NCBI RefSeq assembly: GCF_019973375.1
Contig: NZ_BPTV01000001.1
Coordinates: forward strand, 1,811,798-1,875,797
DNA: 64,000 nt
Direction of reading: 5' to 3'
Source: Prevotella lacticifex
GTDB lineage: Bacteria; Bacteroidota; Bacteroidia; Bacteroidales; Bacteroidaceae
Position numbers and translations under genes: made by a program. The notes beneath the pieces were generated by a model. That model saw only the letters and a list, made by a program, of their open reading frames with translations, ran no database searches and was not told the origin of the DNA. Position 1 is the stretch's first letter. The number at the start of each line of letters is the position of its first letter. Positions 43,994 to 52,616 of this stretch are shown here, in pieces.

Positions 43994-45301
43994 ATGATTA
44001 GCAACAAGAAAGGATTACGGGCATTGTCGCCACTGTTTCTGCTATTGGCTCTGATAGCGGCCATAATTGTTATGTCGCTACAGGGTGTAGCCATAGACGG
44101 GAAAAGTGTGCCGGTAATGCCGCTGACAGTAGCCTTTCTTGTTGCAAGCATCTACGCTGTGGCCATATCCGGCGACATGCCGCTAAAGAAACGCATCGAC
44201 ACCTACAGCCGTGGAGCCGGAGCTTCCGACTTGTTGCTGATGCTTTGGATATACGTGCTTGCCGGAGCTTTCGCCTCATCGGCCAAAGCCATTGGCAGCA
44301 TCGATGCAACGGTAAACCTCACGTTGAGCGTTCTTCCGGCCAATCTCATCCTGCCGGGGCTGTTTCTCGCAGCATGTTTCGTATCGATAAGCATCGGAAC
44401 GAGTGTGGGAACGGTAGTGGCCCTCGTGCCGATTGCCGCCGGAATAGCATCGCAGACGGGTGCAAACACGGCTCTTATTACCGCTATCGTTGTGGGAGGA
44501 GCCTACTTCGGCGATAATCTCAGCTTCATTTCCGACACTACAGTGGTCGCCACGCAGACGCAACACTGCAAAATGAGCGACAAATTCCGTGTCAACGTGA
44601 TGATAGTAGCGCCGGCGGCTTTGCTAATTTTGGCCATCTACGCTTTCCTCGGAGCCAATGTTCACGCACCAGCACAAACCGGTGATGTAAGCATTGTAAA
44701 GGTATTGCCATACATCGTGGTGCTCGTTACGGCAATAATCGGAATGAACGTCATGGTGGTACTGTCGCTCGGCATTATTCTCTGCGGCATAATCGGGCTT
44801 ATAGCCGGTGATTTCGGATTCTACGGATGGTTCATCGACATGAACACAGGAATCATCGGTATGGGCGAAATGGTTATCATCGCCATGATGGCCGGAGGTA
44901 TGCTCGGGATGATAAAGCGTAACGGCGGTATCGACTATATCATCGAGAGGCTCACAACCCGCGTCCACACACGGCGCGGAGCCGAGATGGCCATCGCCAC
45001 ACTGGTGAGTCTGGTGAACATCTGCACGGCCAACAACACGGTGGCAATACTGACCGTTGGAGGGATATCGCAGAAAATTGGCGATAAATTCGGCGTCGAC
45101 AACCGCAAAGCAGCAAGCATCCTCGACACATTCTCATGCTGCATTCAGGGTATTCTGCCCTATAGCGTCCAAATTCTTTTGGCCGCAGGACTGTCCAATG
45201 TAAATCCGATTGACATCATACCATATCTATATTATCCATTCGCCATTGGCATAGCGTCGGTGGCAGCGATAATCTTCAGATACCCAAGGAGATATAGCTA
45301 A
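43994..45301 (+). CDS. NhaC-type Na+/H+ antiporter
   Basis: This 435-residue integral membrane protein has about eleven spans and the NhaC-like stretch VGGAYFGDNLSFISDTTVVA, plus FVSISIGTSVGTVVALVPIA. NhaC carriers exchange sodium or organic acids for protons. The gene lies 45 bases after uxaA and in the same direction, so a role in ion balance or organic-acid exchange during uronate use is possible but unproven. It could also be a carboxylate carrier, since NhaC relatives have varied substrates. Confidence 0.85.
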   Translation: MISNKKGLRALSPLFLLLALIAAIIVMSLQGVAIDGKSVPVMPLTVAFLVASIYAVAISGDMPLKKRIDTYSRGAGASDLLLMLWIYVLAGAFASSAKAIGSIDATVNLTLSVLPANLILPGLFLAACFVSISIGTSVGTVVALVPIAAGIASQTGANTALITAIVVGGAYFGDNLSFISDTTVVATQTQHCKMSDKFRVNVMIVAPAALLILAIYAFLGANVHAPAQTGDVSIVKVLPYIVVLVTAIIGMNVMVVLSLGIILCGIIGLIAGDFGFYGWFIDMNTGIIGMGEMVIIAMMAGGMLGMIKRNGGIDYIIERLTTRVHTRRGAEMAIATLVSLVNICTANNTVAILTVGGISQKIGDKFGVDNRKAASILDTFSCCIQGILPYSVQILLAAGLSNVNPIDIIPYLYYPFAIGIASVAAIIFRYPRRYS

Positions 45302-45330
45302 GGAACAAGTTGGACTGACGGCTCATCAAG

Positions 45331-46170
45331 ATGAAAAAAGAGAATATCATATTAAGGAACTTCTTCAGACTCATGAGGTCGGGAGCCTTCGACGAGAATG
45401 CGTCTCTTGAACCCATGTCGCCATTCAAATGGAGACGCCTCTACGACATGGTTGAGGCGCAAAAGGTGGTGCATGTCTTCGCTCGCGGCATCAACAGGCA
45501 TCAGCACGACGACGGGCTGAATCCGCCGGACGATGTCATCGAAAGGGCCAAAAAGTATATGGCAGAGCACCCACAGCCCACGACGAGCAACGTAATGCTC
45601 ACCCTCCCCGAAGCATCGATGAGCAACCGACTGCTTAACAACAGGTTCAAGAAGATTGTCAACAAGGAGAAACACAGCATGGACACATCCGTAGAATCGC
45701 TTGGTCTGCTGCAGATCATCGTGTTCAACGTCGATTCGATGTTGAACCGCGGAATGAGTCTTGATGGCATAATACGCTTAGGCAAATACCTTAGGAGTCA
45801 GTCGGGAGCCCGACTTGACGACATCAAGATAGAGAAATGGCTCGTCAGCCTTCATCTTGCGCGTATGGCTGAGCTCCAGGGAAATATCCTCATTGAAATG
45901 TTCGGATTCGAGCAAGACGAGATTCCCTTCGTCCACAAACCCGACAAAGATGCTTACAGCATTACCGTCAGAGCCGTAAGCTTCCTTGCCAAGGACACTG
46001 CCGAGGAATGGCACTTCCGTCAAGGACAGTCGGGATTCGTCCAAAACAACTCACAAGTGCTCCGGAGGAACCTACGGCGGAGCATGCGTTACTTCATCTA
46101 TGCACCCATAGAAACCACCAGCAACTTCTTCTCCGGACTCGGCCACAGCCTCTCCGAGATAGAGGAATGA
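45331..46170 (+). CDS. Unknown 279-residue protein
   Basis: I do not recognise this protein with confidence. It has no signal peptide or membrane span and is largely helical and charged. The opening NFFRLMRSGAFDENASLEPM, SPFKWRRLYDMVEAQKVVHV faintly resembles the N-terminal region of uncharacterised nucleotidyltransferase-like proteins (NTP_transf_5), but no nucleotidyltransferase motif GS-x-D-xD follows. The central part (GLLQIIVFNVDSMLNRGMSL) and the C-terminal half hold no known motif. It is in line with the NhaC gene (30-base gap) and might share its transcript. Confidence 0.7.
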   Translation: MKKENIILRNFFRLMRSGAFDENASLEPMSPFKWRRLYDMVEAQKVVHVFARGINRHQHDDGLNPPDDVIERAKKYMAEHPQPTTSNVMLTLPEASMSNRLLNNRFKKIVNKEKHSMDTSVESLGLLQIIVFNVDSMLNRGMSLDGIIRLGKYLRSQSGARLDDIKIEKWLVSLHLARMAELQGNILIEMFGFEQDEIPFVHKPDKDAYSITVRAVSFLAKDTAEEWHFRQGQSGFVQNNSQVLRRNLRRSMRYFIYAPIETTSNFFSGLGHSLSEIEE

Positions 46171-46216
46171 TAGCGTTAAATTATCCTTAATGCAAGGATT
46201 ATTGCGTAACTTTTAT

Positions 46217-46224
46217 TACTTTTG
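46217..46224 (+). promoter_or_regulatory. -7 promoter element of the DUF4468 gene
   Basis: TACTTTTG matches TAnnTTTG and lies 25 bases before the ATG at 46250. No clear -33 TTTG is present at 19-21 bases. Confidence 0.55.
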
Positions 46225-46249
46225 CCAAATATTAAAGACCAATAGTAAT

Positions 46250-47299
46250 ATGAAGAAAATAATTCTCTTTATTTTCATGGCCTTGCCCATGATGGCAGCA
46301 GCACAGTCGACACTGACGCCGCAGGAGGAACTCGAGAAAGCACAGAAGCAACTCGAAGAGGCGCAGAAAGCCCTCAACATTGCTAAAGCCAACGCTGCAA
46401 AAGCCCAACAAGAAGCTAAAGCGCGTCAAGAGGCTGAGGCAAAGGCGAAAGCTGATGCTGAGGCGAAAGCGAAAACCGAAGCCATACGCAGGAAAATAGA
46501 CGAGATGAAGAAGGAAACTGCCCGTCTGCAGGAGGAAACGGCAAAAGTCAACGCAGAGAATTCAGCCTCGGCTCCGGCCCCAACAGTCAACACTCCAGTA
46601 TCGTCAGAGCCAAAACGGAACAAGACTGTGGGCCAGCAGGATGCCCCCGCGAACAAACAGGACGCAGTCGTCGCCAAACAGGACGAGCCCGAGAGCACTA
46701 CTGAGGTGCAGAAGCCCGCTGCTTCAAAGAAAAAAGAGAAGATTCGCACCCGTCTTGCCCCCACCGGCGATGACGACGATAATGAAACCGACATGTCCAT
46801 TTATCTTGCTAAAGATGCCGTTCCGGAGGTTAACGGCAAAGTGGAGTGGACAGATGTCATCAGCGCACCGGGGAAAAGTGCCGACGAGCTGTACCGGCTT
46901 ACAAATGAGTATCTTACGAAACTCACATCCGACGAGCTCCAACTCGAAGGCAGTCAGGTGGCAATAAAGAACCCAGCAAAGCACAACCTCACAGCCACAG
47001 TGCACGAATGGCTGGTCTTTAAGAACAGTGCCCTATCGCTCGACCGGACCGAATTCTACTACGTTCTCAACGCTACGTGCAGCAACGGTAAGGTTGAAAT
47101 AAGTATGAGCAGGGTGAGATATAAATACGATGTGCAGGGAAAAACCGACATATATACTGCCGAAGACTGGATAACCGACAAGAACTCAGTCAACAAAAAG
47201 CACACACGGCTATACCCCATCAGCGGAAAATTCAGAAAGAAAACCATCGACCGCAAGAACGAAATCTTCCAGACCCTCGAAGAGTTTCTCCAGAAGTGA
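46250..47299 (+). CDS. Exported coiled-coil protein with DUF4468 domain
   Basis: The protein has 349 residues from the ATG at 46250; the longer frame from a TTG at 46190 runs through the promoter and is rejected. It has a signal peptide (MKKIILFIFMALPMMAAAQ) and a long Ala/Glu/Lys-rich coiled coil (about 25-120) with heptad-like QEAKARQEAEAKAKADAEAK. A low-complexity linker of Ala/Pro/Gln follows, then a C-terminal DUF4468-like beta domain (NGKVEWTDVISAPGKSADEL to the end). DUF4468 is common in secreted Bacteroidetes proteins and has no known function. The coiled coil may span the periplasm or form oligomers. Confidence 0.8.
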   Translation: MKKIILFIFMALPMMAAAQSTLTPQEELEKAQKQLEEAQKALNIAKANAAKAQQEAKARQEAEAKAKADAEAKAKTEAIRRKIDEMKKETARLQEETAKVNAENSASAPAPTVNTPVSSEPKRNKTVGQQDAPANKQDAVVAKQDEPESTTEVQKPAASKKKEKIRTRLAPTGDDDDNETDMSIYLAKDAVPEVNGKVEWTDVISAPGKSADELYRLTNEYLTKLTSDELQLEGSQVAIKNPAKHNLTATVHEWLVFKNSALSLDRTEFYYVLNATCSNGKVEISMSRVRYKYDVQGKTDIYTAEDWITDKNSVNKKHTRLYPISGKFRKKTIDRKNEIFQTLEEFLQK

Positions 47300-47362
47300 T
47301 TCGCAAAGAAACCCAGAAAAGAATATCAACAGGGGGCTGCAACAAATAAATAAAGCCTTTTT

Positions 47363-47584
47363 ATGGAACAGCAGGAGCCAACAATGCATCGCCGCCGCAG
47401 AGAACTGGACCCAAACAAGGATCAGTTTTTGATGGTCAGGCAGATACTTAACTTGATATTTATGATTGGTGCTGTAGTGGGAGTAATAATATTTCTCACC
47501 GGCAACACCGTTACAGGAACCATCGTTATCTTAGCTTCGATGGTATTCAAAATAGCGGAATGCGGATTCAGATTCTTCGGATAA
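47363..47584 (+). CDS. Small two-span membrane protein
   Basis: This 73-residue protein has a charged N-terminus (MHRRRRELDPNKDQFLMVRQ) and two membrane segments, ILNLIFMIGAVVGVIIFLTG and TGTIVILASMVFKIAECGFR. It resembles short Bacteroidetes membrane proteins of unknown function. Its last six codons are themselves the first unit of a 22-bp tandem repeat that continues beyond the stop. It is probably cotranscribed with the DUF4468 gene 63 bases upstream. Confidence 0.75.
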   Translation: MEQQEPTMHRRRRELDPNKDQFLMVRQILNLIFMIGAVVGVIIFLTGNTVTGTIVILASMVFKIAECGFRFFG

Positions 47585-47696
47585 AAGGTTCTGCCCATTC
47601 GGACTAAGGATTCTGATTTTTCATACCAAAGGATTAACTCCTTCAGATAACAGGTTCAGATCCTTCGGGAAAAAGGTTCAGATTCCTCGGATAAAA
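47564..47696. repeat. 22-bp tandem repeat starting inside a gene end
   Basis: Six units of 21-23 bp: GGATTCAGATTCTTCGGATA, GGTTCTGCCCATTCGGAC, GGATTCTGATTTTTCATACC, GGATTAACTCCTTCAGATAA, GGTTCAGATCCTTCGGGAAA, GGTTCAGATTCCTCGGATAA, each with a short A-rich tail. The first unit encodes the C-terminus of the preceding small membrane protein. Confidence 0.8.
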
Positions 47697-47723
47697 CATT
47701 CCAAACGATTTTTCACACAGTAA

Positions 47724-50006
47724 ATGAAGAGACTCTTTCTTCTCATAATGTGCATGGCGGCATCCGTTGTCGGCTTACGCGCACAAATAAACAACAATAC
47801 TGACAACGGTCAGTTTACCGACGGAAGTGAGTTTTCGGCAAACGGATACCAGCGGAACCGCAACTTTGGGCGTTCCGACTCTATTCAAAGTCAGCACAAG
47901 GACATACCACGCGGACTGAAAGTGTGGACTGTCGACAACCGGTTCGGCGACCGCAGGGCTGCCGTTCCCGACACATTGTCGTACATGTTCATGAACAGCA
48001 TCTTCACCACCGGATTGCATGGAGAGTACAACACCCTCGGCAATGTGGGGTCGCCACGCATCAACCGTATCCTCGACGAGCGCGAGGGAAGGTCAGAATT
48101 TGCCTTTCTCGACCCTTACGACTTCTTCATCGTACAGCCCGATAAATTCCATTTTACCTCAACATACTCGCCAATAACCATCCTATCGTACAACACAGCC
48201 GGCGACCGCACCAATGGCGAAGACCATCTGAAAGCGTTTTTCGCCGTCAACGCGGGAAAAAGATGGGGCTTCGGGTTCAAGTTCGACTACATCTACGGCC
48301 GTGGATACTATACGAGCCAGAGCACAAGCCACTTCAACTATTCAATGTGGGCGAGCTACCTCGGCGACCGTTATCAGGCCCATCTGCTGCTATCGACGAA
48401 CCACCAGAAGGTGGCCGAGAACGGCGGAATAACCAACGATGCATATATCTCGCATCCGGAGAGATTCAACGAGAGCTTCTCCAAGGACGAGATTCCAACC
48501 GTTTTCGAGCGCAACTGGAACCGCAACGACAACCAAAGCGTATTCTTCAACCACCGCTACAGCGTAGGATTCAACCGCAAGGTGCCAATGACAAAGGACG
48601 AGATTGAAGCCCGCAAATTCGCTTTGAAGAGCATAGCAGAGCAAAAAAGGCAAAACGACATAATCTTAGCCCGTAAGAAAGCTGAAGAAAAAGGCGAAGA
48701 TTTCGACGAGCAGGAATATAAAGAGGAACAGAGGAAGAAGGAGGCCATGGCGCGTCCCGGTACCGGAAAGAAAGGCATCGAAAAGGACACTGTGTGGATG
48801 AAAGACGAATACGTTCCCGTCACGAGCTTCATCCACACCCTGCAGTTGAACCACTACCGCAGGATTTACGAGGCCTATGAGACCCCCGATTCATTCTATC
48901 TGTCTGACTACTACGCCCCTGACAAGTTCACCGGCGATTCCATCTACGATAAAACCTCAAGCTGGCGACTGCGCAACACCGTAGGAATAGCGTTGCTCGA
49001 GGGGTTCAACAAATGGGCAAAAGCAGGACTGAAGGCATTCGCCAACTACGAGCTCCAGCATTTCACGCTGCCGGAGATTGGCGACGACTCGCGCCCATAC
49101 TTCAAGAGCTACAACCGGAACAAGCTCTCCATAGGAGGCCAGCTACTGAAGACGCAGGGTCGGATGCTGCACTATAACGTCAGTGGCGAGTTCTGGATTG
49201 ACAAGGACGACATCGGACAATTCCACGTTGACGGCAACGCCGACATCAATCTGCCGTTCCTCAACGACACCATGCAGGTGCAGGCCAACGCCTTCGTTCA
49301 CCACGATGTTCCAAGATTCTACGACAACACATGGCATTCGCGCCACGCGTGGTGGGACCACGACTTCGACAATCAGCTGTGGACGCGGTTTGAGGGTGTG
49401 TTGGCGATGAAAAAATATGGCACATTCCTGAAGATAGGATACGACAACATAAAGAATTACATCTATCTCGCGCATCAGTACAATCTGCTGAAGAACGGCG
49501 ACGACTACACCCCTCAAGGTTACACCGTGGCCATGCGACAGCATAGCGGAGCCATCAGTGTCCTCACGGCTCAACTGCGGCAGAAACTTGAATTCTGGAA
49601 TCTGCTACACTGGGACAACGAGCTGACATATCAAAAGTCGAGCAACGACGATGTGCTTCCGCTGCCAACGCTGAACATCTACAGCAATCTGTATTTGCGG
49701 TTCAAGATAGCGAGAGTGCTGAAATGCGATTTCGGTGTCGACATGAGATACTTCACGAAGTACTATTCCCCCGAATACAGCCCCTACATGGGACAGTACG
49801 CCGTGCAGGAGAACAGTGCAGTGAAGGTGAAAGTGGGCAACTACCCCGTGATGAACGTCTATGCCAACTTCCTGCTTCAGCACACACGCTTCTTCATAAT
49901 GTTCTCGCACGTCAATGCCACCGACGGCGACTACTTCTTCACACCCCACTACCCTCTCAACGGACGGATTCTACGGTTCGGACTGAGCTGGAATTTCTTC
50001 AATTAA
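47724..50006 (+). CDS. Putative porin, outer membrane beta-barrel
   Basis: The protein has 760 residues with a signal peptide (MKRLFLLIMCMAASVVGLRA). Its long beta-strand-rich body is in the pattern of the Bacteroidetes putative porin family: DNRFGDRRAAVPDTLSYMFM, FLDPYDFFIVQPDKFHFTST and FDYIYGRGYYTSQSTSHFNY. A charged helical insertion at about 285-350 (EARKFALKSIAEQKRQNDII...) interrupts the barrel. The end is NGRILRFGLSWNFFN with the terminal aromatic residues typical of barrel proteins. The substrate is unknown. menA begins 5 bases after the stop. Confidence 0.82.
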   Translation: MKRLFLLIMCMAASVVGLRAQINNNTDNGQFTDGSEFSANGYQRNRNFGRSDSIQSQHKDIPRGLKVWTVDNRFGDRRAAVPDTLSYMFMNSIFTTGLHGEYNTLGNVGSPRINRILDEREGRSEFAFLDPYDFFIVQPDKFHFTSTYSPITILSYNTAGDRTNGEDHLKAFFAVNAGKRWGFGFKFDYIYGRGYYTSQSTSHFNYSMWASYLGDRYQAHLLLSTNHQKVAENGGITNDAYISHPERFNESFSKDEIPTVFERNWNRNDNQSVFFNHRYSVGFNRKVPMTKDEIEARKFALKSIAEQKRQNDIILARKKAEEKGEDFDEQEYKEEQRKKEAMARPGTGKKGIEKDTVWMKDEYVPVTSFIHTLQLNHYRRIYEAYETPDSFYLSDYYAPDKFTGDSIYDKTSSWRLRNTVGIALLEGFNKWAKAGLKAFANYELQHFTLPEIGDDSRPYFKSYNRNKLSIGGQLLKTQGRMLHYNVSGEFWIDKDDIGQFHVDGNADINLPFLNDTMQVQANAFVHHDVPRFYDNTWHSRHAWWDHDFDNQLWTRFEGVLAMKKYGTFLKIGYDNIKNYIYLAHQYNLLKNGDDYTPQGYTVAMRQHSGAISVLTAQLRQKLEFWNLLHWDNELTYQKSSNDDVLPLPTLNIYSNLYLRFKIARVLKCDFGVDMRYFTKYYSPEYSPYMGQYAVQENSAVKVKVGNYPVMNVYANFLLQHTRFFIMFSHVNATDGDYFFTPHYPLNGRILRFGLSWNFFN

Positions 50007-50011
50007 AAAAT

Positions 50012-50962
50012 ATGATATCAGAAAACGATAATATAAGAACAAACTCTACAGAGGCCTGGATTCTCGCCGCACGACCAAAGACCCTGACGGGAGCTTCCGT
50101 TCCAGTGATGATTGGTGTAGCACTGGCCATCAAGACAGCACAATGGAACAGTTCACTGATTCTGCCGGCGATACTCTGTTTCATCTTCGCATTTTCGATG
50201 CAGATCGACTCGAATCTCATCAACGACTACTTCGACTGCATCCACGGCAACGACGACACCTCCACACGCCTCGGACCGAAAAGGGCCTGCGCCGAAGGGT
50301 GGATAACGCTGCCGGTGATGAGAAGAGGCCTCGTCGTCGTGAGCTTGGCAGCGTGCTGTTTCGGACTGCCGCTGATTTTCTACGGTGGATGGGAGATGGT
50401 TATCGTAGGAGCTTTATGCGTACTTTTCGCCTTTCTCTACACCACCTTTTTCTCCTATAAAGGACTTGGCGACCTGCTTGTGCTGATATTCTTCGGCATA
50501 GTGCCCGTTTACTTCACGTGGTGGGTGTGCGTACCGGAAGAGTTACAGCAGTTCAATCCCACCATTCTCGGGTGCGGAATAGCCTGCGGACTCGTCATCG
50601 ACACCCTGCTCCTTGTAAACAACTACCGCGACCGCGACAACGACAAACGAGACGGAAAGATGACATTAGTCGTAAGGATAGGCATCCGGAACACCGAGAA
50701 ACTTTATCTCTACCTGCCCACAGTGGCCGAGATTATCGTCTTCCTGTGTCTGGCCACAGCCATGCAACTTACGATATTAGAGGTTGTTATCTTCCTTGCG
50801 CTGGCCAGCCTCTACTTTATCCCCCACTCCAAGACGACCAGGAAACTCATTGCCATCAAGAAAGGTAAGGCCCTCAACATGGTGCTCGGCATGACAGCAC
50901 GCGACATGTTCTTGTTCGGCATCATGACTGCGGTTCAGATAATCCTCATTTACGAACCTTGA
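50012..50962 (+). CDS. menA: 1,4-dihydroxy-2-naphthoate polyprenyltransferase
   Basis: The protein has 316 residues from the ATG at 50012. UbiA-family prenyltransferase with two Asp-rich motifs, NLINDYFDCIHGNDD and NNYRDRDNDKRDGKMTL, and about eight membrane spans. MenA attaches the isoprenoid tail in menaquinone synthesis, the respiratory quinone used with fumarate reductase in these anaerobes. The N-terminal AWILAARPKTLTGASVPVM is characteristic. Other men genes are not in the window. The upstream extension of the frame overlaps the porin gene and is not coding. Confidence 0.93.
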   Translation: MISENDNIRTNSTEAWILAARPKTLTGASVPVMIGVALAIKTAQWNSSLILPAILCFIFAFSMQIDSNLINDYFDCIHGNDDTSTRLGPKRACAEGWITLPVMRRGLVVVSLAACCFGLPLIFYGGWEMVIVGALCVLFAFLYTTFFSYKGLGDLLVLIFFGIVPVYFTWWVCVPEELQQFNPTILGCGIACGLVIDTLLLVNNYRDRDNDKRDGKMTLVVRIGIRNTEKLYLYLPTVAEIIVFLCLATAMQLTILEVVIFLALASLYFIPHSKTTRKLIAIKKGKALNMVLGMTARDMFLFGIMTAVQIILIYEP

Positions 50963-50976
50963 CAATTGTCGGAGAT

Positions 50977-51633
50977 ATGCAACAGAAACCCAATTTGGAG
51001 ATAATGTCGTTCATCGAAAGAGACATTCTCCCACGATACAACGCCTTCGGCCGCAGCCACGGCCTTCTGCACGTCCAGCACGTGATACGCAACTCGCTGG
51101 AGCTGGTACCCCTCACGGGTGCCGACGTGAACATGGTCTATGTCATTGCAGCCTATCACGACTTAGGAATGGAGGGTCCACGGGCCATTCACCACATCAC
51201 AAGCGGAAAGATTCTTCAGGCCGACGCCCGACTGCGCAAGTGGTTCTCGGCCGAGCAGATAAAGATAATGAAGGAAGCTGTTGAGGACCACAGAGCATCA
51301 TCGTCGCGACAACCGCGGAGCATCTACGGGAAAATCGTTGCCGAGGCCGACCGCGACCTCGACCCCGAAACGGTATTCACAAGGGCCATACAATACGGAC
51401 TGGAGAACTATCCCGAGAAGAACGAGGAAGAACAATGGCAGAGGTTCATCAGCCACATGGAGGAGAAATACTCCATCAACGGCTATATAAGACTGTGGAT
51501 ACCTAACAGTCCCAATGCCAAGCGCCTGCGGACAATTCAGAACATGATTGACAACAAAGACGAGTTGCAGGCCACATTCAAGCGAATATTCAAATCACTT
51601 ACAAACAATACTGACGAAGAAAACAAGATATGA
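50977..51633 (+). CDS. HD-domain phosphohydrolase
   Basis: The protein has 218 residues from the ATG at 50977; a TTG at 50959 overlapping menA is possible. The HD superfamily residues are visible: HGLLHVQHVIRN, AAYHDLGMEG with the His-Asp pair, and a further Asp in EADRDLDPE. Such enzymes hydrolyse phosphate esters of nucleotides or act in signalling; the substrate is not determinable. The deaminase gene starts 4 bases before its stop (ATGA-like overlap at 51630), so translation is coupled and a nucleotide salvage role is plausible. Confidence 0.8.
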   Translation: MQQKPNLEIMSFIERDILPRYNAFGRSHGLLHVQHVIRNSLELVPLTGADVNMVYVIAAYHDLGMEGPRAIHHITSGKILQADARLRKWFSAEQIKIMKEAVEDHRASSSRQPRSIYGKIVAEADRDLDPETVFTRAIQYGLENYPEKNEEEQWQRFISHMEEKYSINGYIRLWIPNSPNAKRLRTIQNMIDNKDELQATFKRIFKSLTNNTDEENKI

Positions 51634-52097
51634 CAGATAAAGAACTCATGCGGAGGGCAATAGCCCTGTCCATCGACAGCGTGAAAAGCGGTGGCGGACC
51701 CTTCGGAGCCGTTATAGCGCGCGATGGAGAAGTGATTGCCGAGGGCAGCAACAGTGTGACCATCGACAACGACCCTACGGCGCACGCCGAGGTGAACACC
51801 ATAAGGAAAGCCTGCAAAAAGCTCGGCACCTTCGACCTCACGGGATGCGTCATCTACACATCCTGTGAACCGTGTCCGATGTGTCTCGGAGCAATCTACT
51901 GGGCTCACCTCGACAAGATTTACTTTGCCAACAACCGGGAGGATGCCGCTGCCATCGACTTCGACGACGACTTCATCTACAAGGAGATAGCCCTCCCGGT
52001 GTACCGCCGCCAGAAGCCATCCGAGATTCTTCTCCGCGACGAGGCCATCAAGGCTTTCCAACTCTGGCAACAGAAGGTGGACAAGACTGAATATTAG
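51630..52097 (+). CDS. Guanine deaminase-like nucleoside deaminase
   Basis: This 155-residue zinc-dependent deaminase of the CDA superfamily has the catalytic His-Ala-Glu in AHAEVNTIRKA and the metal Cys pair in PCPMCLGAIYW. The opening MRRAIALSIDSVKSGGGPFG and the C-terminal FDDDFIYKEIALPVYRRQKP resemble the short GuaD type that converts guanine to xanthine. TadA (tRNA adenosine deaminase) is the main alternative, but the C-terminus favours guanine deaminase. It is coupled by overlap to the HD-domain gene. Confidence 0.85.
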   Translation: MTDKELMRRAIALSIDSVKSGGGPFGAVIARDGEVIAEGSNSVTIDNDPTAHAEVNTIRKACKKLGTFDLTGCVIYTSCEPCPMCLGAIYWAHLDKIYFANNREDAAAIDFDDDFIYKEIALPVYRRQKPSEILLRDEAIKAFQLWQQKVDKTEY

Positions 52098-52205
52098 CCA
52101 CCGGAGAATAGTTTCGCAAGCTCAACCAAAGCCAATACCATTGCAACCGCCCACCGCATTTGGCAATCCGAGTAGAGCGAAAAATATTTACAACTTTCCA
52201 ATACA

Positions 52206-52315
52206 TGCCATTTCGGCTTGCGAAACGGTCCATTTCAGCTCGTGAAATGGACCGTTTTGCGTTCTAAAACGGACCGTTTTGCAATGCAATTTGGCCCATA
52301 TTCGTAAGCCATTGT
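52206..52315. repeat. 22-bp palindromic repeat array, copy 4 of 4
   Basis: The longest of the four arrays: GCCATTTCGGCTT, GCGAAACGGTCCATTTCAG, GTGAAATGGACCGTTTTGC, CTAAAACGGACCGTTTTGC, GCAATTTGGCCCATATTC. It lies in the 354-base gap between the converging deaminase gene and the minus-strand rluA unit. The remainder of the gap shows no gene. Confidence 0.82.
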
Positions 52316-52451
52316 GTATCAACGAGTAACACAGATGGTTTATTTATTGATGTTATTTGAAATAAATTTACACTTCGTATAAGCTCATGGAATTACGACA
52401 GCATCCTGAAAGCATGCCACCTAAAGACTCTTGCAGTAGCTGCAACGCACC

Positions 52452-52607
52452 TCAGAGGATGCCAATCTCAGTCAGAGCCCACCACAACACCGCGGCGACG
52501 ACGAAGCCGACAATCATGTTCCAAATGCAGCCGGAGACTTTCTTGATGACGAGAAAGCCTACGACGGCAACGATAACGACAGCGAGATAGTATTTCAGAT
52601 CCTCCAT
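52452..52607 (-). CDS. 51-residue membrane protein downstream of rluA
   Basis: This short frame begins with ATG at 52607, nine bases after the rluA stop, and encodes MEDLKYYLAVVIVAVVGFLV then IKKVSGCIWNMIVGFVVAAV and LWWALTEIGIL. It has one long or two short membrane helices separated by KKVSGC. The pattern loosely recalls BofA-like small membrane proteins, but the similarity is weak. Spacing directly after rluA, hydrophobic composition and no competing frame support a real gene. Function is unknown. Confidence 0.65.
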   Translation of the reverse strand: MEDLKYYLAVVIVAVVGFLVIKKVSGCIWNMIVGFVVAAVLWWALTEIGIL

Positions 52608-52616
52608 AAGGAATGG

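Noticed and set aside
46190..46249. Extended N-terminus of the DUF4468 protein from a TTG
   Set aside because: The extension crosses the TACTTTTG promoter element, and the signal peptide begins at the ATG at 46250.
47640..47700. tRNA-like GGTTCAGATCC motif
   Set aside because: It is part of the 22-bp tandem repeat; no cloverleaf or acceptor stem can be drawn.
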